From Tsuneonella aeria (GTDB lineage Bacteria; Pseudomonadota; Alphaproteobacteria; Sphingomonadales; Sphingomonadaceae), in NCBI RefSeq assembly GCF_009827495.1, contig NZ_WTZA01000002.1, forward strand, positions 186,001 to 250,000: a DNA stretch of 64,000 nucleotides, in the 5' to 3' direction. This document shows positions 34,796-42,913 of this stretch, piece by piece. Position 1 is the first letter of the stretch; the number at the start of each line of letters is the position of its first letter. Both the position numbers and the translations under genes were made by a program. The notes beneath the pieces are model-generated. The model was not told the DNA's origin. It worked only from the letters and a program-made list of their open reading frames with translations, and searched no databases.

Positions 34796-34893
34796 CCTCG
34801 CGGGCCGCCCTGGCTCAGCGGGTCGACCCGCGCGTTGTCGCCCTTCAGCAACCGGGCGACGCGGTATAAGGGACCGAATGCGCCGGTTTCCAT
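34792..34893 (-). CDS. Possible small protein upstream of the MscS pair (33 residues)
   Basis: Short ORF encoding a product that begins METGAFGPLYRVARLLKGDN and ends ARVDPLSQGGPRG. It looks like a real amphipathic helix followed by a turn, and it ends inside the start codon of the 35-residue ORF. Together the two read like a single protein of about 65 residues if a one-base shift joined GGPRG to KARWNKDPG. Function unknown. Listed because the coding-like sequence fills part of an otherwise gene-free 330-bp gap. Confidence 0.4.
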   Translation of the reverse strand: METGAFGPLYRVARLLKGDNARVDPLSQGGPRG

Positions 34894-35024
34894 AGCCGCT
34901 GAACGCTCCGCCGGCGCGATCGTGCCGGCGCGCAGAGCCCGGGGGTTTCGTGAGACAGGCTGGCCCCATCCGTTGGACCATCGATCGCCTCCGCGCCGCG
35001 ATGTACCGCACTTGCCGTGGCAGG

Positions 35025-35098
35025 GCGGCCTTGGCCGAGTGGTTAGGCACCGGGCTTCCATCCCGTTCACAGGAGTTCGATCCTCCTAGGCCGCTCCA
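35025..35098 (+). tRNA. tRNA-Gly (anticodon TCC)
   Basis: 74-nt cloverleaf with encoded CCA. The 7-bp acceptor stem is perfect (GCGGCCT / AGGCCGC, discriminator T). The D arm GCC/GGC has the loop GAGTGGTTA, and the T arm is AGGAG/CTCCT with TTCGATC. The anticodon loop CTTCCAT gives TCC, reading GGA codons. The anticodon stem has a C-T mismatch at its outermost pair (27-43), leaving four pairs. Identity follows from the anticodon; the D arm looks more like that of class II tRNAs, although there is no long variable arm. Confidence 0.83.
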
Positions 35099-35331
35099 TC
35101 GACGTCATCCCCTCAACCCGTGCGTTACCGAATTCACGCGCCCCCGTCGCCCAACTGGATAGGGCAAAGGCGCCTCGGCCGCCGGAACGAGCTGCGAGGC
35201 CCGGTAACGAAATCTGCTTTCGGTGAAGCGTCAGACCGCTTCGGTCCCTTGCAGGCGCATCTCGCGATCGGGGGGAGTGAACGTGTCGAACGATCCGGGT
35301 GTCCGCCTGGCCGCCTTTCGCGCGTCACCTG

Positions 35332-36108
35332 TCAGGCGCGCGCCACCGTGCTGAGACGTTCCCCGCAAACCGGGTAGCCGGCGTCGGCGGGGATCATCAG
35401 CCATGGTTCGCCGTCACGCTCCTCCATCCAGGGCGAGATCGTCTGGACAGGCGTAGCCTGCGCCTGCGCCCGCGCGGCGGCGAAATCGGGAAAAATCGCC
35501 AGCCGTTCCAGATTGCGGCGCGTGGGGAATATCAGGTCCACCTCGCCGCGCTCCGCCGCGTCCAGTGCATCCGCTGCGCTGGTCCAGAACAGATGCGTGT
35601 TCTCCGTCGCGTCGATCTCCAGTTCGACCGCCCCGGTGCCGAGATCGGCGAGGTAGAAGCGCGTATCGAAGATTCGCGGCAGGCGTTCGTTTCGCGGGTG
35701 CCAGCGGGCAAATGGCACCAGTGCATCAAGATCGAGCGTCCACTGCATCGCGGCCAGCACGGGCGCGAGCTCGCCGCGTTCGAGCAGCAATGCCCGGGCG
35801 CGCCGCGCTTCGGAATCGCTCGGCACCTCGCGGATGCCGATGACCAGGCCTGCCTCCTCAAGCGTCTCGCGAACGGCGGCGATCCGGTGGGCAGCCTCTT
35901 CGTTGTCGAACGCGTGGTCGAACGTCTCCGCGAGTTGGCGATCCGCTTCGTCGACCCGTCCGCCTGGGAACACGGCCATCCCGCCGGCAAAGCGCATCGC
36001 GTTGGAGCGGGTGACCATCAGTATCTGGGGCGGGCCACCGGAAGGCGCGCGCCGGAACACGATCACGGTGGCTGCGGGGATCGAAGGTTGCGGCGCGTTC
36101 GGGTCCAT
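35332..36108 (-). CDS. NUDIX hydrolase (NUDT19-like)
   Basis: 258 residues from ATG 36108 (a GTG 7 codons upstream at 36129 is also possible). The N-terminus ATVIVFRRAPSGGPPQILMVTRSN leads to FPGGRVDEAD and an extended Nudix box ending AAVRETLEEAGLVIG (about residues 75-90), with the catalytic RETLEEAG. The insertion of roughly 30 residues in the Nudix box resembles NUDT7/NUDT19-type CoA or nucleotide diphosphatases. It hydrolyses nucleoside-diphosphate-linked compounds; the specific substrate is unknown. Confidence 0.85.
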   Translation of the reverse strand: MDPNAPQPSIPAATVIVFRRAPSGGPPQILMVTRSNAMRFAGGMAVFPGGRVDEADRQLAETFDHAFDNEEAAHRIAAVRETLEEAGLVIGIREVPSDSEARRARALLLERGELAPVLAAMQWTLDLDALVPFARWHPRNERLPRIFDTRFYLADLGTGAVELEIDATENTHLFWTSAADALDAAERGEVDLIFPTRRNLERLAIFPDFAAARAQAQATPVQTISPWMEERDGEPWLMIPADAGYPVCGERLSTVARA

Positions 36109-36244
36109 CGCGCGAGTCTGGCTGGACACCGGTTGCTTGCCAAGAGCGATTATCGCGCACGGACTGTCGGCGTGCCTTACAATACCGAAGCCCGGTTAAG
36201 GAGATTAACCATCGCGAGCCGCGGTTTTCCCGGGTTGGCGCCAC

Positions 36245-36261
36245 TTGGCACGGGATGTGCT
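36245..36261 (+). promoter_or_regulatory. Sigma-54-like promoter, no gene downstream
   Basis: TTGGCACGGGATGTGCT matches the -24/-12 pattern TGGCACG-N4-TTGCW with one mismatch (GTGCT for TTGCT). The GG and GC pairs keep the required 10-bp spacing. The predicted start point is near 36272. Downstream on this strand there is only the inverted repeat and then the antisense of grxD, so any transcript would be non-coding or antisense. Confidence 0.4.
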
Positions 36262-36290
36262 GGTAAACCGATACCCAACGGTCTTCGATC

Positions 36291-36356
36291 GAGGCGGAGC
36301 CCCTTTGTCTCCCTGGTTGCCCCCGGTGTCTCCCCGGGGTTTCCTGGCTCCGCCTC
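36291..36356. repeat. Perfect 11-bp inverted repeat with 44-nt loop
   Basis: GAGGCGGAGCC at 36291-36301 pairs perfectly with GGCTCCGCCTC at 36346-36356. The loop is rich in C and T and contains a smaller CCCCGGGG palindrome. As RNA it would form a strong stem, supporting the idea of a structured transcript from the sigma-54-like promoter just upstream. Confidence 0.6.
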
Positions 36357-36382
36357 CCCGACCGCACCCAACCCTGGACATG

Positions 36383-36414
36383 AAAAACCCGTCCGGCCTA
36401 CCCAGCCGAACGGG
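36383..36414 (-). terminator. Intrinsic terminator of the grxD transcript
   Basis: On the minus strand CCCGTTCGGC and GCCGGACGGG form a 10-bp stem (one T-G pair) with a 7-nt loop, followed by TTTTT. It lies 28 bp after the grxD stop codon, in the right orientation. Confidence 0.8.
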
Positions 36415-36442
36415 GCACAATTTGTCCGTACAAAGGCGCCGG

Positions 36443-36772
36443 TCAGGCGGTGCCGGGAGCAGCCCTTTCGGTGAGGAGCTGCTGCAATTCGCCGGCTTCG
36501 AACATTTCCATCATGATGTCGCTGCCGCCCAGGAATTCGCCGCCCACGTAAAGCTGCGGAATCGTCGGCCAGTCGCTGTAGGCCTTGATCCCCTGGCGGA
36601 TTTCCATGTCCTGCAGGACATCGACCGTTTCGTACGGCGCGCCGCAGTGGTCCAGGATCTGGATCGCACGGCTGGAAAATCCGCACTGCGGAAACAGGGG
36701 GGTGCCCTTCATGAAGAGCACCACCTGGTTGTTCTGGACGATATCGCTGATGCGCTGATTGACGTCGGACAT
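36443..36772 (-). CDS. grxD: Monothiol glutaredoxin, Grx4 family
   Basis: 109-residue CGFS-type glutaredoxin. The active-site cysteine is C30 in PQCGFSSRA, with the glutathione-binding [19 protein letters not shown] segment (about 69-87). Such proteins bind a [2Fe-2S] cluster together with glutathione and BolA and help deliver Fe-S clusters. I chose the ATG at 36772, giving the usual length; an upstream in-frame extension has no resemblance to the family. The bolA gene is 40 bp upstream on the same strand, supporting this function. Confidence 0.95.
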   Translation of the reverse strand: MSDVNQRISDIVQNNQVVLFMKGTPLFPQCGFSSRAIQILDHCGAPYETVDVLQDMEIRQGIKAYSDWPTIPQLYVGGEFLGGSDIMMEMFEAGELQQLLTERAAPGTA

Positions 36773-36812
36773 GGCCCGGACCTTCCGATTCTTGGGAACG
36801 AGGATTGGCGCT

Positions 36813-37046
36813 TCAGTTGGGAACCGCGGTGGTGAGTTGCAAGGCGTGGAGTTCCCCGCCCATCCGCTCCCCCAGCGCTGCATAGACCATCTTGTGCTGG
36901 GCGATGCGGCTCTTCCCGGCGAACGCGGACGAAACGACATGCGCGGCGTAGTGGTCGCCGTCGCCGGCAAGGTCGCGGATCACGACCTCCGCATCCGGCA
37001 GGGCGCTGCGGATCAGTGCCTCGATCTCGAACGCGGGCATCGCCAT
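36813..37046 (-). CDS. BolA-family protein
   Basis: 77-residue BolA/YrbA-like protein with the family core [38 protein letters not shown], which includes the conserved histidine of the Fe-S-binding site. BolA proteins pair with monothiol glutaredoxins through a shared [2Fe-2S] cluster, and the grxD gene follows directly. It starts 5 bp downstream of the DUF1476 stop, so the three genes form an operon. Confidence 0.92.
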   Translation of the reverse strand: MAMPAFEIEALIRSALPDAEVVIRDLAGDGDHYAAHVVSSAFAGKSRIAQHKMVYAALGERMGGELHALQLTTAVPN

Positions 37047-37051
37047 GGGGC

Positions 37052-37375
37052 TCAGCTCTCGCTCATCAACTGGCGCCGTGCCTCGACGCTCTTTTCCTCG
37101 AGCGCCGCGCGAACCGCCGCTTCGTCGACGTCCGCGCCAGCGCCCGTCAGGTCACCCAGCACCTTGCGGATCACGTCCTCGTCGCCCGCTTCCTCGAAGT
37201 CCGCCTGGACCACCGCCTTGGCGTAGGCGTCGGTCTCTTCAGGGGTGAGGCCCATCTTTTCCGCCGCCCACTGGCCCAGCAGGCGATTGCGCCGCGCCGC
37301 CACGCGAAAGGCGGTTTCTTCGTCCATCGCGAACTTGCGTTCCTCGCCGCGCTCACGATCCTTGAAGTCGGTCAT
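37052..37375 (-). CDS. DUF1476 protein (F1-ATPase zeta-type inhibitor family)
   Basis: 107-residue helical protein with the typical opening MTDFKDRERGEERKFAMDEE and the motif RRNRLLGQWAAEKMGL. The DUF1476 family contains the zeta subunit that inhibits the F1-ATPase of Paracoccus and relatives through its N-terminal region. The basic/acidic N-terminus seen here matches. Whether the sphingomonad protein is a strong inhibitor cannot be told. It leads the DUF1476-bolA-grxD operon. Confidence 0.9.
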   Translation of the reverse strand: MTDFKDRERGEERKFAMDEETAFRVAARRNRLLGQWAAEKMGLTPEETDAYAKAVVQADFEEAGDEDVIRKVLGDLTGAGADVDEAAVRAALEEKSVEARRQLMSES

Positions 37376-37435
37376 GTCGGTCCTTCGTGAAATGTTGAGC
37401 GCAAGTCATAGGGTGGCCGGGCAGGGGCGGCAAGG

Positions 37436-38434
37436 TCAGTCGAAGGTGACGACCAGCTTGCCGACAGCTTCGCGGTTCTCCAGCTTCGCGATCGCTTCGC
37501 CGCCGCGTTCGAGCGGGAACGTCTCGGAGATCAGCGGATCGATCTTGCCCGCCTTCAACAGCTCGAACAATTCGGCCGCCTGCGCCTTGAACTTCTCCGG
37601 CTCGCGCATGGTGAAGGCGCCCCAGAACACGCCGCAGATATCGCAGCTCTTCAACAGGGTGAGGTTGAGCGGCATCTTCGCGATGCCGGCCGGGAAGCCG
37701 ACCACCAGGAACTTGCCCTCCCACGCGATCGCGCGAAGGGCGGGTTCGGAATACTGGCCGCCGACGATGTCATAGACGATGTTCGCGCCTTCGGGTCCGC
37801 ACGCCGCCTTGAACGCGTTGGCGAGGGCCTTTGATGCATCCTTGTCCATGGCCTCGCGCGGGTAGATGACGACATCGTCCGCGCCGGCCCGCCGGGCGAC
37901 TTCGCCTTTTTCCTCGCTGGAGACGGCGGCGATCACCTTCGCGCCGAATGCCTTGCCGAGCTCCACCGCCGACAGCCCGACGCCGCCCGCCGCGCCGAGG
38001 ACCAGCATCACGTCGCCCGGCTTGATGTGCGCGCGATCCTTCAGTCCGTGGATCGTGGTGCCGTAAGTCATCATCAGGGACGCGGCCTTTTCGAACGGCA
38101 CGCCCTCGGGCACGGGGAACAGGCGCCGCGTATCGACCGCGACCTTTTCTGCCAGTCCGCCGTTGCCGATACCGCCGAACACCCGGTCGCCGGGCCTGAA
38201 CGCGGTAACGCCTTCACCGACGGATTCGACCACTCCGGCGATCTCCCCGCCGGGGGCATAGGGGCGCTCCGGCTTGAACTGGTAGAGGTCGCGGATCATC
38301 AGCGTGTCGGGAAAGTTGATCGCGCAGGCCTTTACCGCGACGACGACCTGGCCCGCCGCGGGGACGGGATCGTCCACCGTGTCGAGCGTGAGCGTGTCCG
38401 GTCCGCCGACGGCGTGGGTGCGAAGTGCTTTCAT
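37436..38434 (-). CDS. NADPH:quinone oxidoreductase family protein
   Basis: 332-residue medium-chain reductase of the quinone oxidoreductase type. It has the N-terminal GroES-like fold with [34 protein letters not shown]. The nucleotide fold carries [26 protein letters not shown] (about 140-165), the AAGGVG form typical of NADPH binding. The zinc ligands of alcohol dehydrogenases are absent. It overlaps leuD by 4 bp and so belongs to the leu transcript. Electron acceptor unknown. Confidence 0.9.
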   Translation of the reverse strand: MKALRTHAVGGPDTLTLDTVDDPVPAAGQVVVAVKACAINFPDTLMIRDLYQFKPERPYAPGGEIAGVVESVGEGVTAFRPGDRVFGGIGNGGLAEKVAVDTRRLFPVPEGVPFEKAASLMMTYGTTIHGLKDRAHIKPGDVMLVLGAAGGVGLSAVELGKAFGAKVIAAVSSEEKGEVARRAGADDVVIYPREAMDKDASKALANAFKAACGPEGANIVYDIVGGQYSEPALRAIAWEGKFLVVGFPAGIAKMPLNLTLLKSCDICGVFWGAFTMREPEKFKAQAAELFELLKAGKIDPLISETFPLERGGEAIAKLENREAVGKLVVTFD

Positions 38435-39033
38435 GCGATCGTCTCCGTTGCGCTGGCGAGCCAGGGCATGTCGCGCGCCTGGCGCGCTTCGTATGTCGCG
38501 ATGGCATCGCCCCGGGCCATCGTCAGCCCCACCTCGTCCAGCCCTTCCAGCAGGCATTGCTTGCGGAACGGGTCGATCGCGAAGGCGAAGCGGTCCTGGT
38601 ACGGCGTGGTCACGACCTGGCTTTCCAGGTCGATCGTGATCGGATGATCCTGCGCGACGGCAAGCAGCCGGTCGACCTGATCCTGGGGCAGCACGACGGT
38701 GAGGATGCCGTTCTTGAACGCATTGCCGCTGAAGATGTCCGAGAAGCTGGGCGCGATCACGGCGCGGATGCCGAGGTCGAGCAGCGCCCATGCCGCGTGT
38801 TCCCGGCTCGATCCGCAGCCGAAATTGTCGCCAGCGATCAGGATCGGCGCGCCGGCGAAGGCGGGCTGGTCGAACACGTTGCCGGGGGCGGAACGCACGG
38901 TTTCGAACGCACCGCGGCCGAGCCCGTCGCGAGTCACCGTCTTCAGCCAGTGAGCGGGGATGATGACGTCGGTATCGACGTTGCTGGTGCCGAACGGAAT
39001 CGCCCGGCCTTCCACCTCGCGCAGCGGCTCCAT
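38431..39033 (-). CDS. leuD: 3-isopropylmalate dehydratase small subunit
   Basis: 200 residues from ATG 39033 (a TTG just before it is in frame). It shows [15 protein letters not shown] near residue 18 and the loop [13 protein letters not shown], which contributes to substrate binding. With LeuC it isomerises 2-isopropylmalate to 3-isopropylmalate in leucine biosynthesis. It starts at the stop of a small membrane-protein gene (TGATG) and overlaps the quinone oxidoreductase gene. Confidence 0.96.
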   Translation of the reverse strand: MEPLREVEGRAIPFGTSNVDTDVIIPAHWLKTVTRDGLGRGAFETVRSAPGNVFDQPAFAGAPILIAGDNFGCGSSREHAAWALLDLGIRAVIAPSFSDIFSGNAFKNGILTVVLPQDQVDRLLAVAQDHPITIDLESQVVTTPYQDRFAFAIDPFRKQCLLEGLDEVGLTMARGDAIATYEARQARDMPWLASATETIA

Positions 39034-39191
39034 CAATCGGTTTCCGGAGGCTCGCCCGAAGGGATGGGGCCGAGCTGCGTCGGCTGGTTCTTCTCCTTGC
39101 GCCTGGTGGCATAGAGGAGCGCCGCGGCGACGGCGGCCGAGCCGATGGCGGCACCTGCGGCGATGGCCTTGCCGGTGATCTTGCTGGTCAT
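39033..39191 (-). CDS. Small single-pass membrane protein between leuC and leuD
   Basis: 52-residue protein starting at ATG 39191. One hydrophobic helix ([20 protein letters not shown], about residues 8-27) is followed by a basic stretch (ATRRKEKN) and a Pro-rich acidic tail. Its stop codon shares a base with the leuD ATG. It has no link to isopropylmalate isomerase activity that I can see. Function unknown. Confidence 0.7.
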   Translation of the reverse strand: MTSKITGKAIAAGAAIGSAAVAAALLYATRRKEKNQPTQLGPIPSGEPPETD

Positions 39192-39231
39192 GGACCCATC
39201 ATTGCGGAACGGCGCACGCGGGCGCAAGGGC

Positions 39232-39726
39232 TCAGCCGAGGAAATCGGCTAGGCCGGCCCAAACACGCTCTTTCTCGGCCAGGGGCAGCGATGCGTAGGC
39301 GGGCGAGGATGACGGCAGATCGATCAGCGCAAGCCCGCTGCCGGCGAGCTGCGGCCGGCCGATCGCGGCGCTCTTGCGCCCATTGAAGGCCACCGCGCGC
39401 AATCGCGGCAGGGTGGCCACCAGGCCCGCGAGGGACGCGTGCTCCGCCTGCCGGATCGCGGCGTCGAGGCTGCCGGTGCGGCGGGCGGAGGCGACCGTGT
39501 CCCACAACGCGATACCCGCGCCTGCGAGGGCTTCCAGCCGCGCGGGATAGTCCAGCGCGACGAGATCGCGGCCGACCGCGCCGCCGGCGAGGTGCCAGAA
39601 CAGGTTGCGCGTGTGCGCGTAATAGCGCCCCTGGGCCAGCGACGCCTCGCCAGGCAGGCTGCCGAGGATCAGCACCCGCGCATCGGGCGCGGCCACGGGG
39701 GCGAAGGCATGCTTGCGCGCGTTCAG
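39232..39726 (-). CDS. DNA-deoxyinosine/uracil glycosylase-like protein, probable CTG start
   Basis: Protein of the uracil-DNA glycosylase superfamily (deoxyinosine glycosylase type): [13 protein letters not shown] near the start, the NLFWHLAGG motif, [18 protein letters not shown] and the C-terminal LPSSSPAYA. It would remove hypoxanthine or uracil from DNA. The frame has no ATG, GTG or TTG between the leuC end and the first beta strand. The likeliest start is CTG at 39726, which overlaps the leuC stop (CTGA), giving 164 residues. An internal GTG would cut into the first strand. Confidence 0.8.
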   Translation of the reverse strand: MNARKHAFAPVAAPDARVLILGSLPGEASLAQGRYYAHTRNLFWHLAGGAVGRDLVALDYPARLEALAGAGIALWDTVASARRTGSLDAAIRQAEHASLAGLVATLPRLRAVAFNGRKSAAIGRPQLAGSGLALIDLPSSSPAYASLPLAEKERVWAGLADFLG

Positions 39727-41156
39727 CGCATCAGCTCGCGTACATCGGTGAGGCGGCCGGTGACGGCGGCGGCGGCGGCCATCGCGGGGGAGAGCAGATG
39801 CGTGCGCGCGCCCGGCCCCTGGCGGCCGACGAAATTGCGGTTGGAGGTGGAGGCGCAGCGTTCGCCCGCCGGCACCTTGTCGGGGTTCATCGCCAGGCAG
39901 GCCGAACATCCCGGTTCGCGCCATTCGAGGCCGGCATCGATGAACACCCGGTCGAGCCCTTCGGCTTCGGCCTGCCGCTTGACCAGGCCGGACCCGGGCA
40001 CGACGATGGCCCACTTCACCCCGTCCGCCTTGCGCCGCCCGCGCAGCACTTCGGCCGCGGCGCGCAGGTCTTCGATCCGGCTGTTGGTGCAGCTGCCGAT
40101 GAACACGTTTTCGATCGCGACGTCGCGCAGCCGCTGGCCCGGCTCCAGCCCCATGTAATCGAGCCCGCGGCGCACCGCTTCCTGCTTCGAAGGATCGGCG
40201 AAGCTTTCGGGCGAAGGGACCGTGCCGCCGATCGGGGCGACGTCTTCGGGGCTGGTGCCCCACGAAACGGTCGGCTCGATGGCGGCGGCATCGATGGTGA
40301 CGGAACGGTCGAACACGGCGCCCGCGTCGGTCGCCAGCGTGCGCCACCACGCGACCGCGCGGCGCCAGTCATCCCCTTGCGGCGCGAACGGACGCCCCTG
40401 GAGATAGGCGAACACCGTGTCGTCGGGCGCGATGATGCCGGCCCGGGCACCGGCCTCGATGCTCATGTTGCAGACCGTCAGGCGGCCTTCCACGCTCATC
40501 GTTTCGAACACCGGGCCGCGGTATTCGATGACGTGGCCGGTACCGCCCGCCGTCCCGATCGCGCCGACGATGTGGAGGATGAGGTCCTTGGGCGTGACGC
40601 CGGGGGGCAGCATCCCTTCCACGCGCACTTCCATGGTCTTCGATTTCGTCAGCAGCAGGGTCTGCGTGGCGAGCACGTGTTCGACCTCGCTGGTCCCGAT
40701 GCCGAAGGCGAGCGCGCCCACGCCGCCGTGGGCCGCCGTATGGCTGTCGCCGCAGACGATCGTGGCGCCCGGGAGGGAGAAGCCCTGTTCCGGCCCCACG
40801 ACGTGAACGATGCCCTGCGCGGCTGCCGTGGGCCCGATATAAGGCACCGCGAAATCGGCCGCGTTGCGCGCCAGTGCGGCAAGCTGCGCGGCGCTTTCCG
40901 GGTCGGCAATGGGCAAGGGATTGCCCGCGGCGTCGGTCCGGGGCGTGGTGGGCAGGTTGTGATCGGGAACCGCCAGCGTCAGGTCCGGCCGGCGAACCGG
41001 GCGCCCCGTGGCCCGCAGCGCATCGAACGCCTGGGGGCTGGTGACTTCGTGCACCAGGTGGCGATCGATGTAGAGCAGGCTGGTCCCGTCGTCGCGGGTC
41101 TCCACGACATGGGCGTCCCAGATCTTTTCATAAAGGGTGCGGGGGCGGCTGGCCAT
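39723..41156 (-). CDS. leuC: 3-isopropylmalate dehydratase large subunit
   Basis: 477-residue [4Fe-4S] aconitase-family enzyme. It begins [13 protein letters not shown], and the cluster cysteines are in [13 protein letters not shown] and [34 protein letters not shown] is also present. It forms the leucine isomeroreductase with LeuD. leuC leads the transcript leuC - glycosylase - small membrane protein - leuD - quinone oxidoreductase. It is divergent from the thioesterase gene across 157 bp. Confidence 0.97.
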   Translation of the reverse strand: MASRPRTLYEKIWDAHVVETRDDGTSLLYIDRHLVHEVTSPQAFDALRATGRPVRRPDLTLAVPDHNLPTTPRTDAAGNPLPIADPESAAQLAALARNAADFAVPYIGPTAAAQGIVHVVGPEQGFSLPGATIVCGDSHTAAHGGVGALAFGIGTSEVEHVLATQTLLLTKSKTMEVRVEGMLPPGVTPKDLILHIVGAIGTAGGTGHVIEYRGPVFETMSVEGRLTVCNMSIEAGARAGIIAPDDTVFAYLQGRPFAPQGDDWRRAVAWWRTLATDAGAVFDRSVTIDAAAIEPTVSWGTSPEDVAPIGGTVPSPESFADPSKQEAVRRGLDYMGLEPGQRLRDVAIENVFIGSCTNSRIEDLRAAAEVLRGRRKADGVKWAIVVPGSGLVKRQAEAEGLDRVFIDAGLEWREPGCSACLAMNPDKVPAGERCASTSNRNFVGRQGPGARTHLLSPAMAAAAAVTGRLTDVRELMR

Positions 41157-41313
41157 GCAGGCGGGCTAGGCCGCCGGGCCGCCGCCAGACAAGATGGGAA
41201 ATCTTGGCATCGCCGCGGGTCCCCATTTACATCCCGCAAGTCCCCGATGGCGGCGCGCACGAAATCGCCGCGCGGGTCATGTATTTGCAACCCATACGTG
41301 CTAACTTACAAAA

Positions 41314-41715
41314 ATGTCAGCAATTCCATTCCACTTCCCGATTCGCATCGTGCCGGCCGACATCGATTTCATGGGGCACGTCAACAATGCCCGCTATCTG
41401 GGATGGGTGCAGGACGCGGTGCTTGCGCACTGGAACAATCTGGCCCCGCCGGATGCGGTGGCGGAACGGCTCTGGGTCGCCCTGAAGCACGAGATTACCT
41501 ATCGGCGCCCGGCGTTCCTGGACGACGACGTGATCGCCCGGACGGTGCTGGAGAAGATCCATGGCGCCCGCGCGTTCTATCACACGGTGATCGAACGTGG
41601 CGGGGAGGTGCTGGCCGAGGTGAAATCGAGCTGGTGCTGCGTCGATGCGGGCACCAAGCGCCCGGCCCGGATCGGCGAGGAAATCGCCCGGTTCTTCTTC
41701 CCGCCATCCGGATAG
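41314..41715 (+). CDS. Acyl-CoA thioesterase (4HBT/FadM type)
   Basis: 133-residue hot-dog-fold thioesterase. The active-site region is PADIDFMGHVNNARYLGW (about 15-32), with the catalytic Asp and the GHVNNARY signature of the YbgC/FadM group. It hydrolyses acyl-CoA; chain length unknown. It is monocistronic, with an AT-rich promoter region just upstream and a hairpin terminator downstream. Confidence 0.9.
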   Translation: MSAIPFHFPIRIVPADIDFMGHVNNARYLGWVQDAVLAHWNNLAPPDAVAERLWVALKHEITYRRPAFLDDDVIARTVLEKIHGARAFYHTVIERGGEVLAEVKSSWCCVDAGTKRPARIGEEIARFFFPPSG

Positions 41716-41743
41716 CCATTCCGGCGGGCGGCTCCGCGTAAAG

Positions 41744-41780
41744 AAAAGAGGCGCCGCACACGTGGTGAGACGCCCCTTTT
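41744..41780. terminator. Bidirectional hairpin terminator
   Basis: AAAAGAGGCG (41744-41753) and CGCCCCTTTT (41771-41780) form a stem with one A-C mismatch and a 17-nt loop. It is T-rich on both strands, between the convergent thioesterase and small secreted protein genes. Confidence 0.7.
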
Positions 41781-41798
41781 CCAGTTCAATCGACGGGC

Positions 41799-42212
41799 TT
41801 ACCAGCGGCGGCCGTCGCGATCGCGGCGCTCGTGGTTCAGGCGCTGGCGAACCTGGTGGATACGGTTCTGCAGGACGTGGAATTCACGCTCGCTCAGGCC
41901 GTTGCGGCTGTAGCTGTAGTACTGCTGCCGCAGGTTGCGGACATCGCGCCGGAGCGCGGCCGCTTCGCGTTCGGAAATCCGGTCGCGGCGGTCGATGCGG
42001 TCCACCCGCTGGGCAAGCTGGTCGATCTGCGCACGGATGGCGTTGGCCTGACCGCGCCGGTCGTACCGGTCGTCGTAGCGGTCGCCGCGATAGTCGTTGC
42101 GGTCATCGTAGCGGTCGCGCTGCTGGTAATACTGTGCCTGGGCAGGGACAGCCGCCGCGAGGGACGCGCTCCCGACGAGGGCGGACAGGATGATCTTGGT
42201 GCTGAGACGCAT
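41799..42212 (-). CDS. Secreted Arg/Asp-rich helical protein
   Basis: 137 residues from ATG 42212 (AAGGGA ribosome site). The signal peptide ends AQAQ (about residue 26). A disordered, strongly charged stretch with short repeats of Tyr, Asp and Arg (about 27-52) follows, then two long charged helices (IRAQIDQLAQRVDRIDRRDRISEREAAALRRDV). Probably periplasmic. It resembles the many small Arg/Asp-rich periplasmic proteins of sphingomonads; no function can be assigned. Confidence 0.78.
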   Translation of the reverse strand: MRLSTKIILSALVGSASLAAAVPAQAQYYQQRDRYDDRNDYRGDRYDDRYDRRGQANAIRAQIDQLAQRVDRIDRRDRISEREAAALRRDVRNLRQQYYSYSRNGLSEREFHVLQNRIHQVRQRLNHERRDRDGRRW

Positions 42213-42355
42213 GGTTATGTTCCCTTTTCTCGCGCCAGCGTTCGGCTGACCATTCATGTTTATGGCCGCTTTTATGAACGGTGCGCGAACGCATTCTGCA
42301 GAAAGCGGGAAAAACATGGGTCGCATCGCCGCCCGGCGCGTATTAAATTGGCTTC

Positions 42356-42892
42356 GTGTCACCCATCGCCGCCATCGCCATCGTGATCGCCACCGTCCTC
42401 GCGATGGAATGCCTCGCGTGGGGCAGTCACAAGTACGTGATGCACGGCTTCGGATGGGCCTGGCACCGCGACCATCACGAACCGCACGACGGTTTCTTCG
42501 AGAAGAACGATCTCTACGCCATCGTCGGCGCGGCGATCAGCATCGCCATGTTCGCGGCCGGCAGCCCGATGATCATGGGCGCGGATGCGTGGGCGCCGGG
42601 CACGTGGATCGGCCTCGGCGTACTGCTTTACGGGGTGATCTATACGCTGGTGCACGACGGGCTGGTTCACCAGCGCTGGTTTCGCTGGGTGCCGAGGCGC
42701 GGCTATGCCCGGCGGCTGGTCCAGGCGCACAAGCTGCACCATGCGACCATCGGCAAGGACGGGGGCGTCAGCTTCGGCTTCGTCTTTGCACGCGACCCGG
42801 CCAGGCTGAAAGCGGAACTGAAGCGCCAGCGCGAGGCGGGCATCGCCGTGGTGCGGGATAGCGCGGTGGTGCGGGATAGCGCGGGCGCCTGA
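42356..42892 (+). CDS. crtZ: CrtZ-type beta-carotene hydroxylase
   Basis: 178-residue di-iron membrane hydroxylase of the fatty-acid hydroxylase superfamily. The histidine clusters are intact: SHKYVMH (about 23-29), HRDHHEPH (about 37-44), HDGLVHQRW (about 100-108) and HKLHHA (about 124-129). It hydroxylates beta-ionone rings, making zeaxanthin or nostoxanthin precursors. It starts at GTG 42356. No other carotenoid gene is adjacent. The last 14 residues come from a tandem 18-bp duplication. Confidence 0.92.
   Translation: MSPIAAIAIVIATVLAMECLAWGSHKYVMHGFGWAWHRDHHEPHDGFFEKNDLYAIVGAAISIAMFAAGSPMIMGADAWAPGTWIGLGVLLYGVIYTLVHDGLVHQRWFRWVPRRGYARRLVQAHKLHHATIGKDGGVSFGFVFARDPARLKAELKRQREAGIAVVRDSAVVRDSAGA
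42848..42883 (+). repeat. Perfect 18-bp tandem duplication at the crtZ 3' end
   Basis: GTGGTGCGGGATAGCGCG occurs twice in a row (42848-42865 and 42866-42883), in frame, adding VVRDSA a second time at the crtZ C-terminus. This is a fresh-looking replication-slippage product. Confidence 0.95.
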
Positions 42893-42913
42893 GGCGGGGG
42901 GCGCGCGCGGCGG

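Larger units (their letters stand above)
36109..36442. other. 334-bp gene-free stretch between NUDIX and grxD genes
   Basis: No convincing coding region is present on either strand. The stretch holds a sigma-54-like promoter on the plus strand (36245-36261), a long 11-bp inverted repeat (36291-36356) and the grxD terminator (36383-36414). The middle is strikingly C/T-rich on the plus strand. It could produce a small non-coding RNA. Confidence 0.5.

Noticed and set aside
35120..35377. 85-codon plus-strand ORF after tRNA-Gly
   Set aside because: No ribosome site, no recognisable sequence, and it overlaps the end of the NUDIX gene in antisense; treated as chance.
36245..36835. 196-codon plus-strand ORF across the gene-free gap and grxD
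   Set aside because: Mostly antisense of grxD; the unique part is Pro/Arg-rich and no ribosome site is visible.
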